Shown piece after piece: positions 1 through 8,640 of a DNA stretch of 64,000 nt; positions within the stretch are counted from its first letter, which is position 1; each line of letters begins with the position of its first letter. A program made the position numbers and the translations under genes. Under the pieces are notes generated by a model. It ran no database searches. It was not told the origin of the DNA and saw only the letters and a program-made list of their open reading frames with translations. This stretch comes from Paracoccus sp. JM45 (GTDB taxonomy: Bacteria > Pseudomonadota > Alphaproteobacteria > Rhodobacterales > Rhodobacteraceae), in contig NZ_QQVY01000001.1 of assembly GCF_003590715.1 (NCBI RefSeq), forward strand, positions 675,973 to 739,972. Direction: 5' to 3'.

Positions 1-995
1 GCGATGGCCATCTTGGCCCCCGCCTGTTTGGCACGGACCGAGGCAAGGATGTTTGTCTTGTCATCATCCGTTACAGCCAGCACGGCATCCGCCTGCGGCA
101 CGCCGGCTTCTTCCAACAGTTCTGCCGACAAGCCGTCACCGTTCAGGACAATTGTCCGCTCCAACCTGTCGGCGGCGAATTCGGCGCGATAACGGTCGCG
201 TTCAATCAGCTTGGCACGAATCCGGTCGGGGCGGTTTTCCAGCGCCTGCGCCACCGCGAGACCGACATTGCCCGCGCCGATGATCGTCAGGCGTTCCTGT
301 TTTTGTGGTGGCTTGCCGAAGATATCCAGCGTGCGGGCCACGTCATCGACATGGCTGAAGATATAGATCTGGTCATGGGCGAACAGCTGATCGCCCGCTA
401 CAGGAACGAACAAGCGTCCTTCGCGGCGAACACCGGCAACAATGGCGCGCAGGCTGGAAAACAGTTCCGTCAGCTGGCGCAGCGGCGTGTTCAGTGCGGG
501 ACAATCGGGTTCAAGGTCGATGCCAAGCATATGGATCTTGCCGTCCATGAAGGTTTCGACATCAAAGGTCGAGGGCGCGGACAAGCGTTGCAGCGCCGAC
601 AGCGCCACCTCGCGTTCGGGGCTGATGACAACGTCGATGGGCAGATGTTCGGTGCGGTAAAGATCGGAATAGATCGCATCCAGATAGGCCCCGCTGCGCA
701 GGCGGGCAATCTTGCGCGGCACCTGAAACACGGAATGGGCCACCTGACAGGTGACCATATTCACCTCGTCCGAATGGGTCGCGGCGATGATCAGATCGGC
801 GTCCCGCGCACCTGCACGGTCCAGCACATCGGGGTGGCTGGCAAAACCGGTCACACCCTGAACGTCCAGCGCGTCGGTCGCGCGGCGAATCAGGTCGGGG
901 TTATTGTCGATGACGGTGACATCGTTCCGTTCACCCGACAGGTGCCGCGCAATCTGCCAGCCGACCTGTCCGGCCCCGCAAATGATGATTTTCAT
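1..995 (-). CDS. trkA: Trk potassium uptake regulator TrkA (3' end outside window)
   Basis: Peripheral NAD-binding subunit that gates the Trk potassium channel on the cytoplasmic side. The reading frame is open from the ATG at 995 to the left edge, giving 331 codons. The N-terminus reads MKIIICGAGQVG, a Rossmann GxGxxG RCK motif. A second Rossmann motif (LTIIGAGNVGLAVA) starts after about residue 230, matching the usual RCK_N-RCK_C-RCK_N-RCK_C order of TrkA (about 458 residues). The missing part is therefore the last RCK half. It lies about 100 bp downstream of ntrX on the same strand, an arrangement seen in Rhodobacteraceae, and may be co-transcribed with it. Confidence 0.93.
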   Translation of the reverse strand, partial: MKIIICGAGQVGWQIARHLSGERNDVTVIDNNPDLIRRATDALDVQGVTGFASHPDVLDRAGARDADLIIAATHSDEVNMVTCQVAHSVFQVPRKIARLRSGAYLDAIYSDLYRTEHLPIDVVISPEREVALSALQRLSAPSTFDVETFMDGKIHMLGIDLEPDCPALNTPLRQLTELFSSLRAIVAGVRREGRLFVPVAGDQLFAHDQIYIFSHVDDVARTLDIFGKPPQKQERLTIIGAGNVGLAVAQALENRPDRIRAKLIERDRYRAEFAADRLERTIVLNGDGLSAELLEEAGVPQADAVLAVTDDDKTNILASVRAKQAGAKMAI

Positions 996-1097
996 CCACA
1001 GCCCTCTTGCCGTCCGCGCCCGATCTGGGGGCGCAATCCCCTGCCTATGACGGGGCGGTGGCGCATGCAAGCACCACTGCCCCGAAGCATCACGGCA

Positions 1098-2489
1098 TTA
1101 CTTGCCCATGATCATGTCTTCATCGCTGCGCATGCCGCCGACAACGCCCAAGGATTTCAGCTTGCGATGCAATGCGCTGCGTTCCATTCCGACGAATTGC
1201 GCGGTGCGGCTGATATTGCCGCCAAAGCGGTTGATCTGGGCCACCAGATATTCGCGTTCGAACATCTCGCGGGCTTCGCGCAGGGCCATGGCGGTGACTT
1301 GGGGGCCAAGGCTCAGCGCCTCGGTATTGTCGGGGGTGGCACCTTGGGGTTCCAGCTCGCAGGGTTGGATCGGGCCGGTTTCCTCGGCCAGAATCAGCAC
1401 GCGTTCGATCACATTACGCAGCTGGCGGATGTTGCCGGGCCAGCGCATGGATTGCAGCGCGGCCACCGTATCTTCGGGCAGATCGCGCGGGGTCAGACCC
1501 TGTGTGGTGTGGAACTGGTCGATGAAATGCCGCGCCAGAATCGCCACATCCTCGCGCCGTTCGGCAAGCGAGGGGACGGCCAAGGGCACTACGTTCAGCC
1601 GGTCGAACAATTCCTGACGGAAGCGCCCTGCGGAGATTTCGGCCACCAGATCGCGGTTGGTCGATGACAGCACACGAAGATCGACGCGCACGCGATCCGC
1701 GCCCCCTGCCCGCACGAATTGCTGTTCGGTCAGCACGCGCAGGATCTTGGGCTGGGTGCCCAGAGGCATATCGCCCACTTCGTCGAAATAGATGATGCCC
1801 CCATGCGCCTGTTCCAGCAGGCCAGGCTCGATCCCGCGTTCAGGGGATTCGCGGCCAAACAGGACCTCCTCCATCCGTTCGGGTTCGATGGTGGCGCAGG
1901 GCACGGTGATGAACGGGGCCGATGTACGCGGGCTGTGGGCGTGGATATAGCGCGCGGCCATTTCCTTGCCCGTGCCCGGTTCGCCCGCCAGCATCACGCG
2001 GCCATTCGACCGCGACACCTTATCCAACCCGTCGCGCAACCGTTTGAAGGCAACCGAATGGCCCAGCATTTCGGTGGCTTTGTCACCACCACGGCGCAGG
2101 CTGCTGTTTTCCCGACGCAGGCGGCTGGTTTCCATTGCGCGATTGATGACGACCATCAACTGGTCGATGTTGAACGGCTTTTCGATGAAATCATAGGCGC
2201 CCTGCTTGATGGCCGCGACCGCGATTTCGATATTGCCATGCCCCGAAATGATGATCACCGGCACATCGGGATTGTTGCGCTTGACCTGTTTCAGGATGTC
2301 GATCCCGTCCATGCGGCTGTCTTTCAGCCAGATGTCCAGAATCATCAACGAAGGTTCCTGTTCGTTCATGGCCGCCACCGCCTCGTCAGAGTTGGCAGCC
2401 AGTCGGGTTTCGAAACCTTCGTCTTTCAGAATGTCCGCGATCAGTTCGCGGATGTCCCGTTCGTCATCGACGATCAGAATATCGCTCAT
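1098..2489 (-). CDS. ntrX: Nitrogen/redox response regulator NtrX
   Basis: Response regulator partner of NtrY. Receiver domain at residues 1-120 with acidic pair D8/D9, phosphoacceptor D52 and K104. AAA+ domain at about 140-370 with Walker A GEPGTGKE (169-176) and Walker B GIIYFDEV (231-238). Fis-type helix-turn-helix at the C-terminus (NISRTAQFVGMERSALHRKL). The sigma-54-contacting GAFTGA loop expected between Walker A and B is absent: the sequence runs LFGRESPERGIEPGLLEQA with nothing resembling it. From family knowledge such a protein is unlikely to remodel sigma-54 polymerase and probably acts as a DNA-binding activator or repressor. The start overlaps the ntrY stop by 4 bp, implying translational coupling. 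Confidence 0.93.
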   Translation of the reverse strand: MSDILIVDDERDIRELIADILKDEGFETRLAANSDEAVAAMNEQEPSLMILDIWLKDSRMDGIDILKQVKRNNPDVPVIIISGHGNIEIAVAAIKQGAYDFIEKPFNIDQLMVVINRAMETSRLRRENSSLRRGGDKATEMLGHSVAFKRLRDGLDKVSRSNGRVMLAGEPGTGKEMAARYIHAHSPRTSAPFITVPCATIEPERMEEVLFGRESPERGIEPGLLEQAHGGIIYFDEVGDMPLGTQPKILRVLTEQQFVRAGGADRVRVDLRVLSSTNRDLVAEISAGRFRQELFDRLNVVPLAVPSLAERREDVAILARHFIDQFHTTQGLTPRDLPEDTVAALQSMRWPGNIRQLRNVIERVLILAEETGPIQPCELEPQGATPDNTEALSLGPQVTAMALREAREMFEREYLVAQINRFGGNISRTAQFVGMERSALHRKLKSLGVVGGMRSDEDMIMGK

Positions 2490-4756
2490 AGTGTCGCCTC
2501 GTCTTTTTCTTGTCTGCTCTTGCGTTGGGGCGCGCGCAGCGGGTGCCGCTCCCGTGGCAGCCGGATCTCGGCCATGGCGCCCGGCCTGTCGGGCGCATCC
2601 GTCAGGGACAGGCTGCCGCCATGTTCCTCGACGATCTTCTTGACGATGGGCAGGCCAAGGCCGGTGCCTTGGCTTTTCATCGTGACATAGGGTTCGAACA
2701 GCCGCGTCCGGTCGGCAGGCAACCCCGAGCCATTATCGGTGATCCGCATGCACACCAGTTCAGGCTGCAATTCCATCTGCACACGGATGCGCGGCTGGAA
2801 GGTGCCGGCTTCGGCCTTGGCGCGTTCCTCGACCGCCTCGCCCGCGTTTTTCAGCAGGTTGGTCAGAGCCTGACGCAGCATGCCGCCGTCGCAATCGACA
2901 ATGACCGGTTCGTCGGGGATATCGACGATCAGCGCGTCGTTCAGCGCATCCTGCTGCAACAGCACGACATCGCGCAGCAGTGCTGCCATATCGGTCTCGG
3001 CGCGGTCGGGTTCGGGCATGCGGGCAAAGCGGCTGAATTCATCGACGATGCGACGCAGATCGCCTGTCTGGCGGATGATCACATCGGTGTATTGTTCCAG
3101 CGCGGCCCGTTCCGCATCCGGTGCCAATGGTCCGAATTTGCGGCGGATGCGTTCGGCTGACAGCTGGATCGGGGTCAGCGGGTTCTTGATTTCATGCGCC
3201 ACGCGGCGGGCGACATCCCCCCATGCGGCCATGCGTTGGGCACTGACCAGTTCGGTGACATCATCAAAGGCGACCACAAAACCCTCCAATGCGCCATCGG
3301 CGGTGCGACGCACAGCCATGCGGACCAGCAGGCTTTCATTGCGGCCTTCGCGGATGATGCGGACTTCGTCCTGAATTGTCTCGGCAACCGATCCCGACAG
3401 GCGGTCGAACAAGGGGGCGAATTCCGGCACCGCCTGTGACAACAGTGCGTCAATATCGCCCTTGGCATCCAGCCCTAACAAACGAGAGGCCGAGCGGTTG
3501 ACGAAGTCGATTTCCCCCGCCGCATCCAGCCCGATGACCCCCGATGTGACCGAGGTCAGAACGTTGTCGAACAACCGCCGCTGTTCGTCGCTGATGCGAT
3601 AGCTTTCGATCAGTTCCTCGCGTTGCGTTTTCAGCTGGCGGGTCATGCGGTTAAAGGACTGCCCAAGCGTCTGGATTTCATCGCCGGTTTTGGGTTCGGG
3701 GATTTGCAGGTCCAGATTGCCCTGCCCGACCTGTTCGCTGGCCCGCGCCAGCAGCCCGATCGGGCGCGACAGGCGGCTGGCAAACCAAAGGCCCAGCCAG
3801 ATCGCCGCCGCCACCAGCAGCAGCGCAAATCCCAGATAGACCAGCGAAAACTCCAGTAGAACCTGCGAACGCATCTCCTCCAGCTGGCGGTAATCGCCGA
3901 CGGTGGCGCGGGTGTCATCCAGCAGGCCCAGCAGGCTGCCGTCGACATCGCGCGTCACATAAAGATAGCGGTCGGCCAAAGGGGGCAGTGCGACAAGGGC
4001 GCGGAATTCGTCGTTATCCCAATCCTCGATCAGGGTCAGGCCTTCGGATTGGGCAAGGTCCAGCTGGTCACTGGTAGGCGCTTCGTACCAGAACAGATAG
4101 CTTCGTTCGCCGCGGGCGCGGATTTCACCGGCGCCGTTGATGATATAAGCCTCGCGCAGGCCGCGCTGGATCAGGCCCTGACCCTGCGCCAGCAACTGGC
4201 GCATTTCGCCGTCCTGAATCAGCGGGTTCGCCCGACCGGCCTGTGTCAGAACACCGGCCAAGGCACGGGCATCCTGCGACAGGTCGCTGCGGTGTTCGGC
4301 CTGATAGGCCTCGGCTGCGGCCTGCGATGTGGTGACGACCTGCTGCACGCGGTCGGAAAACCAACCCTCCAGCCCGATATTGACCAGAAAGCCTGCGAAC
4401 AGCGCGACCAGAACCGTCGGCACCAGCGCCAGTCCACCAAAGATCAGCACCAAACGGCCATGCAGCTTCGAAGCGGGACCCGACCTACGGCGCACCGAAA
4501 TCAGGCGGGCCATACGGGCGACGATGAAACCGATCAGGACAAGCAGATAGGACAGATCGGCCAGCAGGATCATCCGCAGGGTTTCGCCCTGCATCTTGCG
4601 GTCGAAGGGTCCCATGACAATCAATGTGGCAATGGCCAGCACGACGCCGGTCAGGGTAATGCCCAAAGTCAAAGACCATCGCCATTGGCGTGGCAATCGG
4701 ATACGGGCCAGCCTGTCCCAGCTAAGCCCTGATATCAGGCCTGTCATAACCCCCAC
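2486..4756 (-). CDS. ntrY: Sensor histidine kinase NtrY
   Basis: Membrane-bound histidine kinase that phosphorylates NtrX. N-terminal hydrophobic segments (about residues 28-50, 63-82 and 103-128) are followed by a periplasmic sensor region, another transmembrane helix near 300-325, HAMP, a PAS domain, the phosphoacceptor H-box (RRVAHEIKNPLTPIQ, about residue 520) and an HATPase_c domain (N-box LTNLLKNAGEAV, DNGSGLP, GTGLGLPIVKKI). Length 756 fits the family. The annotated start is a GTG; an in-frame ATG three codons downstream (4747) is an alternative, and neither has a convincing ribosome site. ntrC ends 65 bp upstream, so ntrBC and ntrYX may be one transcript. Confidence 0.93.
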   Translation of the reverse strand: MGVMTGLISGLSWDRLARIRLPRQWRWSLTLGITLTGVVLAIATLIVMGPFDRKMQGETLRMILLADLSYLLVLIGFIVARMARLISVRRRSGPASKLHGRLVLIFGGLALVPTVLVALFAGFLVNIGLEGWFSDRVQQVVTTSQAAAEAYQAEHRSDLSQDARALAGVLTQAGRANPLIQDGEMRQLLAQGQGLIQRGLREAYIINGAGEIRARGERSYLFWYEAPTSDQLDLAQSEGLTLIEDWDNDEFRALVALPPLADRYLYVTRDVDGSLLGLLDDTRATVGDYRQLEEMRSQVLLEFSLVYLGFALLLVAAAIWLGLWFASRLSRPIGLLARASEQVGQGNLDLQIPEPKTGDEIQTLGQSFNRMTRQLKTQREELIESYRISDEQRRLFDNVLTSVTSGVIGLDAAGEIDFVNRSASRLLGLDAKGDIDALLSQAVPEFAPLFDRLSGSVAETIQDEVRIIREGRNESLLVRMAVRRTADGALEGFVVAFDDVTELVSAQRMAAWGDVARRVAHEIKNPLTPIQLSAERIRRKFGPLAPDAERAALEQYTDVIIRQTGDLRRIVDEFSRFARMPEPDRAETDMAALLRDVVLLQQDALNDALIVDIPDEPVIVDCDGGMLRQALTNLLKNAGEAVEERAKAEAGTFQPRIRVQMELQPELVCMRITDNGSGLPADRTRLFEPYVTMKSQGTGLGLPIVKKIVEEHGGSLSLTDAPDRPGAMAEIRLPRERHPLRAPQRKSRQEKDEATL

Positions 4757-4821
4757 TCGCCGTCTGCGCGGCTTTGATTGGCGGGCAGCGCGTGACCTTT
4801 GCGCTGCGCCATGTGGCGGTT

Positions 4822-6273
4822 TTACATCAGTTTGCGACGCCGTGTCACCTCGATATTCAGCTCGGTCAGTTTCTTACGCAGGGTATTGCGGTTAATTCCC
4901 AGCAGATCGGCGCAACGCAGCTGGTTTCCGCCGGTCGCATCCAGCGCGACCTGCAGCAAAGGCCGCTCGACCTCGCGCAGGATGCGGTCATACAACCCCG
5001 GAGGCGGCAGCGCGTCCCCATGCAGATCGAAGTAACGCTGCAGATGTGATTCCACCGAATCCGACAGACGCGAACTGTTCGAGGGTGCAGGCGCTGCCCC
5101 CGCAGGTTCGGGCATGGGCGGGGCGGACATGCTGACGGGCGCGGGACTTGCGCTGCGTCCGCTGTTGGATTGCTGGCTAAGGGCTTCGCGCATTTCTGCG
5201 CTGTTGATGGTCAGGCCGCTGGCGGTCAGGGCCAGACGGCGCATCATGTTTTCCAGTTCGCGCACGTTGCCGGGAAAAGGATGGGCGCGCAGCATCGATG
5301 CCGCATCATCCGACAGTTCGCGTTCGGGCAACCCGTGTGCCACCGCGCGTGCCAGAAGATGCGCGGCCAGCGGCAGGATGTCATCGACGCGGGCGCGCAA
5401 AGGCGGCACGCTGACGGTGACACCGGCCAGACGGTAATACAAATCCGACCGCAACCGTCCGCTGCTGACATCGGCCTGCGGATCGGCACCGGTGGTCGTT
5501 ACGATCCGCGGGGCGCTGGTGCGGTCGGGACCTGATTCCATCACCTCGATCATGCCGATCAGACGGGCTTGTGCGGCAGGGTCAAAACCGGCGGGGTTTT
5601 CGATGATGATGGTGCCGCCACGGGCCTTGTCGACGGCGCGGGCAATCGCATCCTCGCCCGCATCGGCCGAGGTCAGGAAGGCCAGCCCTTGATCACGGCG
5701 GTCCGAAAGTTCGTGGAAAGACCGCGCGATGGTGGTTTTGCCGACCCCCGCCTCGCCCGCGATGATCACCGGCAGGTCGGCGTTCAGCACCCGTGCCACC
5801 ATCCGGAACAGCGCCTGCATCGAGGGCGCATGACCGATCAGCGGCATGGCCGGATCAGCCGCCTCGCGCGGGGTGGGCAAGGGTTCGGGCAGCGGGTCCG
5901 ATTTGCGCGGACGACGCGACAGGGCCTGATTGGCCTTGGTCATCAGGTCCGGCAGATCAAAGGGCTTGGGCAGATATTCGAAAGCCTCTGCCTCGGTCGC
6001 GCGGATGGCGGTGACGATGGTGTTCTGCGCGGAAATGACGATAACCGGCAGGTCGGGGCGTGCCTCGCGGATGGCGGGGATGCGGTCGATACCATTACCG
6101 TCGGGCATCATCACGTCGGTGATGACCAGATCGCCGCGGCCTTCCTCGACCCATTTGGACAATTGGGCAAGGCTGCCCGTTGCATGAACGCGACACCCCG
6201 CGCGTGTCAGCGCCTGCGTCAGCACGGTGCGGATTGTGCGGTCATCGTCAGCGATCAGAACGGTTCCGTCCAT
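4822..6273 (-). CDS. ntrC: Nitrogen regulator NtrC, GAFTGA-less form
   Basis: Response regulator of nitrogen limitation, phosphorylated by NtrB. Receiver with D53 and K103; AAA+ region with Walker A GEAGVGKT (173-180); C-terminal Fis helix-turn-helix (NQLRCADLLGINRNTLRKKL). The AAA+ core is shortened: there is no GAFTGA motif, and the Walker B position reads TIIIENPAGF, so the usual DE pair is EN. Loss of GAFTGA is the known hallmark of Rhodobacter NtrC, which activates sigma-70 promoters in R. capsulatus. The altered Walker B further suggests weak or absent ATP hydrolysis (inference). A proline-rich linker precedes the DNA-binding domain. Confidence 0.93.
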   Translation of the reverse strand: MDGTVLIADDDRTIRTVLTQALTRAGCRVHATGSLAQLSKWVEEGRGDLVITDVMMPDGNGIDRIPAIREARPDLPVIVISAQNTIVTAIRATEAEAFEYLPKPFDLPDLMTKANQALSRRPRKSDPLPEPLPTPREAADPAMPLIGHAPSMQALFRMVARVLNADLPVIIAGEAGVGKTTIARSFHELSDRRDQGLAFLTSADAGEDAIARAVDKARGGTIIIENPAGFDPAAQARLIGMIEVMESGPDRTSAPRIVTTTGADPQADVSSGRLRSDLYYRLAGVTVSVPPLRARVDDILPLAAHLLARAVAHGLPERELSDDAASMLRAHPFPGNVRELENMMRRLALTASGLTINSAEMREALSQQSNSGRSASPAPVSMSAPPMPEPAGAAPAPSNSSRLSDSVESHLQRYFDLHGDALPPPGLYDRILREVERPLLQVALDATGGNQLRCADLLGINRNTLRKKLTELNIEVTRRRKLM

Positions 6274-6284
6274 GGGGTCGGTCC

Positions 6285-7397
6285 TTATGCCTTGGGCAGT
6301 GAAATGCGAAACACAGTGCGACCGGGGCGGCTGTCCACGCGGATCAGCGCGCCATGGTCGGTGATGATTTTGCTGACCAGTGCCAGACCCAGTCCCGTGC
6401 CGTTTTCACGACCCGACACAAAGGGTTCGAACACCTGATCGGCGATATTGACGGGAAAGCCCGGTCCGTTGTCCTCGATCTCGATCTGCAGGGGCAAGGG
6501 GCGGCCTGTGGGATCGTTGTCATCGGGCGGCAGGCGCAGCGTGTGGTCATAAAAGCTGCGCAGCTTGATGCAGCCCCCTGCCTTGCCCGACAGCGCCTCG
6601 GATGCGTTTTTTACCAGATTCAGACAGACCTGCGTCAGCTGGTCGGCATCCGCCAGCGCGGGCGGCAGCGAAGGGTCATAATCTGTGACAATCGCCACAT
6701 CGCGCCCGAACCCGACGGTCGAGGACCGGCGCACCTGTTCCAGCACGTCATGCACATTCAGCGCCGCCAGCTTTGGCGCCGAGGTGTCGCCAAAGCGTTC
6801 CACCTGTTCCAGCAGGGCAACGATGCGGCGCGATTCGCTGACGATCATTTCCGCCATTTCCCGATCTTCGGGTGTCGCGTTCATTGCCATCAGTTGTGCG
6901 GCACCACGGATGCCCGCCAGCGGGTTCTTGATTTCATGGGCCAGCATTTCAGACATGCCGATGGCACTGCGCGCAGCACTGCGGACGCTGCGGCTTTGAT
7001 GCATGCTGTCATCATCTTGCGGAATGATCAGGAAAATCACTGCACCGCCGGTATCAGGTGCGGGGGCGGCATGAACGGCAGCGCGGCGGGCCTGATGGCC
7101 ACCTGCGCGGTCGCCGATCTCGAACCGGACAGCGTTTTGATACAATGCCTCGTCGCTGGCCAGAACGCGGCCCATCAGCGGACGCAGGCTGGGGGCGATC
7201 CGCAGGCGCGTCGCCATATCATCGCCGTCCAGCGCCTTCCCCAAAGTCGAGGTGCGCGAGATGTTCAACCAGATTTCCGCCGCATCATTCATCGCGGCAA
7301 CACGCCCCTTGTCATCCAGAACCAGCGCCGGCATCGGCAGCGCGTCCAGCCCGGGGCCGGTAGTGGCCTGGATGAAATCCTTGGGGCGGTGGGTCAT
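6285..7397 (-). CDS. ntrB: Nitrogen sensor kinase NtrB
   Basis: Cytosolic histidine kinase/phosphatase that controls NtrC according to PII. PAS domain at about residues 15-130, H-box with phosphoacceptor H154 (MLAHEIKNPLAG), N-box (CLNLVKNASEAL), DNGPGFP and GTGLGLALV ATP-lid motifs. It has no membrane segments, as expected for NtrB. The start overlaps the dusB stop by 4 bp and ntrC follows after 11 bp, so dusB-ntrB-ntrC form one transcription unit as in R. capsulatus nifR3-ntrB-ntrC. Confidence 0.95.
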   Translation of the reverse strand: MTHRPKDFIQATTGPGLDALPMPALVLDDKGRVAAMNDAAEIWLNISRTSTLGKALDGDDMATRLRIAPSLRPLMGRVLASDEALYQNAVRFEIGDRAGGHQARRAAVHAAPAPDTGGAVIFLIIPQDDDSMHQSRSVRSAARSAIGMSEMLAHEIKNPLAGIRGAAQLMAMNATPEDREMAEMIVSESRRIVALLEQVERFGDTSAPKLAALNVHDVLEQVRRSSTVGFGRDVAIVTDYDPSLPPALADADQLTQVCLNLVKNASEALSGKAGGCIKLRSFYDHTLRLPPDDNDPTGRPLPLQIEIEDNGPGFPVNIADQVFEPFVSGRENGTGLGLALVSKIITDHGALIRVDSRPGRTVFRISLPKA

Positions 7398-8398
7398 GCA
7401 GCCTCCTGCCCCGGGGCGTCGGTAAAAGCGGTGCGGATCAGCGCGATGGTGGCCGCAGGTGTTTCGGCGCGCAGCATCTGGGCACGCAGCGGTGCGTCAT
7501 TGGCATCGGCATACCAGCCCAGATGTTTGCGGGCGACGCGCAGGCCCAGTTCGGGGCCATAGAAATCCATCATGTCTTCGTAATGGTCCTGCACCAGATC
7601 GGCCAAAGCGTGACCGCGCGGAATGACCGGCGCAGGCGTGCCCCATAGTTCATGCGCGATCTGCGCCAGACGCCAGGGCGCACCTTGGGCGCCACGTCCG
7701 ACCATCACGGCCTCTGCCCCTGATTGCGCCAAGGCCTGACGGGCGCTTTCGGCATCGACCACATCGCCATTGGCCACCAGCGGCGGACGACCTGCCAGAT
7801 CGGCGACGGCGCGAATGGCCGACCAATCGGCCTGCCCCTTATAGAATTGCGACCGCGTACGGCCATGCACTGTCAGCATGGCAACACCGGCATCACGCGC
7901 CCGCGCCGAGAGTTCCGCCGCATTCAGGCACTCATCGTCCCACCCCAGCCGCATCTTCAGCGTCACCGGCACATCGACCGCACCCACAACCGCATCAACC
8001 AGCGACAATGCCAGATCCAGATCGCGCATCAAAGCAGCACCGGATAGACCGCCCGTCACCTTTTTGGTGGGGCAGCCCATATTGATGTCGATCACGCGGG
8101 CACCCATGCCTTCGACGATACGCGCCGTTTCGGCCATGGGTTCGGGTTCACGTCCGGCAATCTGCACACTGACGGGCAAGGCGCCTTCGGTCAGGGCCTT
8201 GGCCCGCACGGATGCACGGTTCGAGGGGCGCGGCGTGACCATTTCGGTGGATGCGACCATTTCACTGACCAGCAATCCCGCACCAAAGCGTGCGACAGCC
8301 CGCCGGAACGGCACGTCGGTGATACCAGCCATCGGGGCCAGAAAAACCGGAGGCCCCAAGCGCGTGTCACCAAGCATGATCGGGTCTGGTAAATACAT
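7394..8398 (-). CDS. dusB: tRNA-dihydrouridine synthase DusB/NifR3
   Basis: FMN-dependent enzyme reducing uridines in the tRNA D-loop. It shows the Dus TIM-barrel signatures: FLAPMAGITDVPFRR near the N-terminus, DINMGCPTKKVTGGLSGAAL with the catalytic Cys, LTVHGRTRSQFYKG and VMVGRGAQGAPW. I chose the ATG at 8398 (334 residues) because AAGGA lies about 10 bases upstream of it; a longer frame starting at 8446 has no such site and adds 16 unrelated residues. First gene of the ntr operon. Confidence 0.94.
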   Translation of the reverse strand: MYLPDPIMLGDTRLGPPVFLAPMAGITDVPFRRAVARFGAGLLVSEMVASTEMVTPRPSNRASVRAKALTEGALPVSVQIAGREPEPMAETARIVEGMGARVIDINMGCPTKKVTGGLSGAALMRDLDLALSLVDAVVGAVDVPVTLKMRLGWDDECLNAAELSARARDAGVAMLTVHGRTRSQFYKGQADWSAIRAVADLAGRPPLVANGDVVDAESARQALAQSGAEAVMVGRGAQGAPWRLAQIAHELWGTPAPVIPRGHALADLVQDHYEDMMDFYGPELGLRVARKHLGWYADANDAPLRAQMLRAETPAATIALIRTAFTDAPGQEAA

Positions 8399-8446
8399 AT
8401 CCTGTTCCTTCACCTCGGGCAGGCCGCCTGCAAGAACGGCAGGCAA

Positions 8447-8532
8447 TCCCTACCTTGCCTATTTCGCAGGCGCGAGTTTGTTGCCTATATTAGTATCACA
8501 ATGCTATATTTTTAAACAGAAGCCGCGTCACA
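8447..8532. promoter_or_regulatory. AT-rich divergent promoter region dusB / sdaA
   Basis: The stretch between dusB and the sdaA leader is strikingly AT-rich for this genome (for example TTAGTATCACAATGCTATA around 8491-8509) and separates divergent genes, so both promoters should lie here. Several TATA-like hexamers are possible on each strand and I cannot assign them. No convincing TGC-N11-GCA NtrC site was found by eye. Confidence 0.4.
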
Positions 8533-8555
8533 TGCGACAGCGATTGCTTGTCGCA
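8533..8555. promoter_or_regulatory. Perfect inverted repeat upstream of sdaA
   Basis: TGCGACA (8533-8539) and TGTCGCA (8549-8555) form 7-bp perfect arms around a 9-base spacer, about 86 bp before the sdaA start. The size fits a dimeric regulator operator, or a short leader hairpin. The regulator is unknown. Confidence 0.45.
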
Positions 8556-8640
8556 ACCGGAACGGGAAAAGGTCGCGTCCGGCCATGGCAGGGTCGGGCA
8601 TGTCCTGATTAGATGGGCAGGTAATTGCAAGGGGGGTAGC

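Noticed and set aside
303..1667. A 454-codon plus-strand frame across trkA and ntrX
   Set aside because: It is antisense to two recognisable genes, with His/Gln/Arg-rich composition typical of GC-rich shadow frames.
6354..7562. A 402-codon plus-strand frame opposite ntrB
   Set aside because: Shadow of ntrB/dusB; no family pattern.
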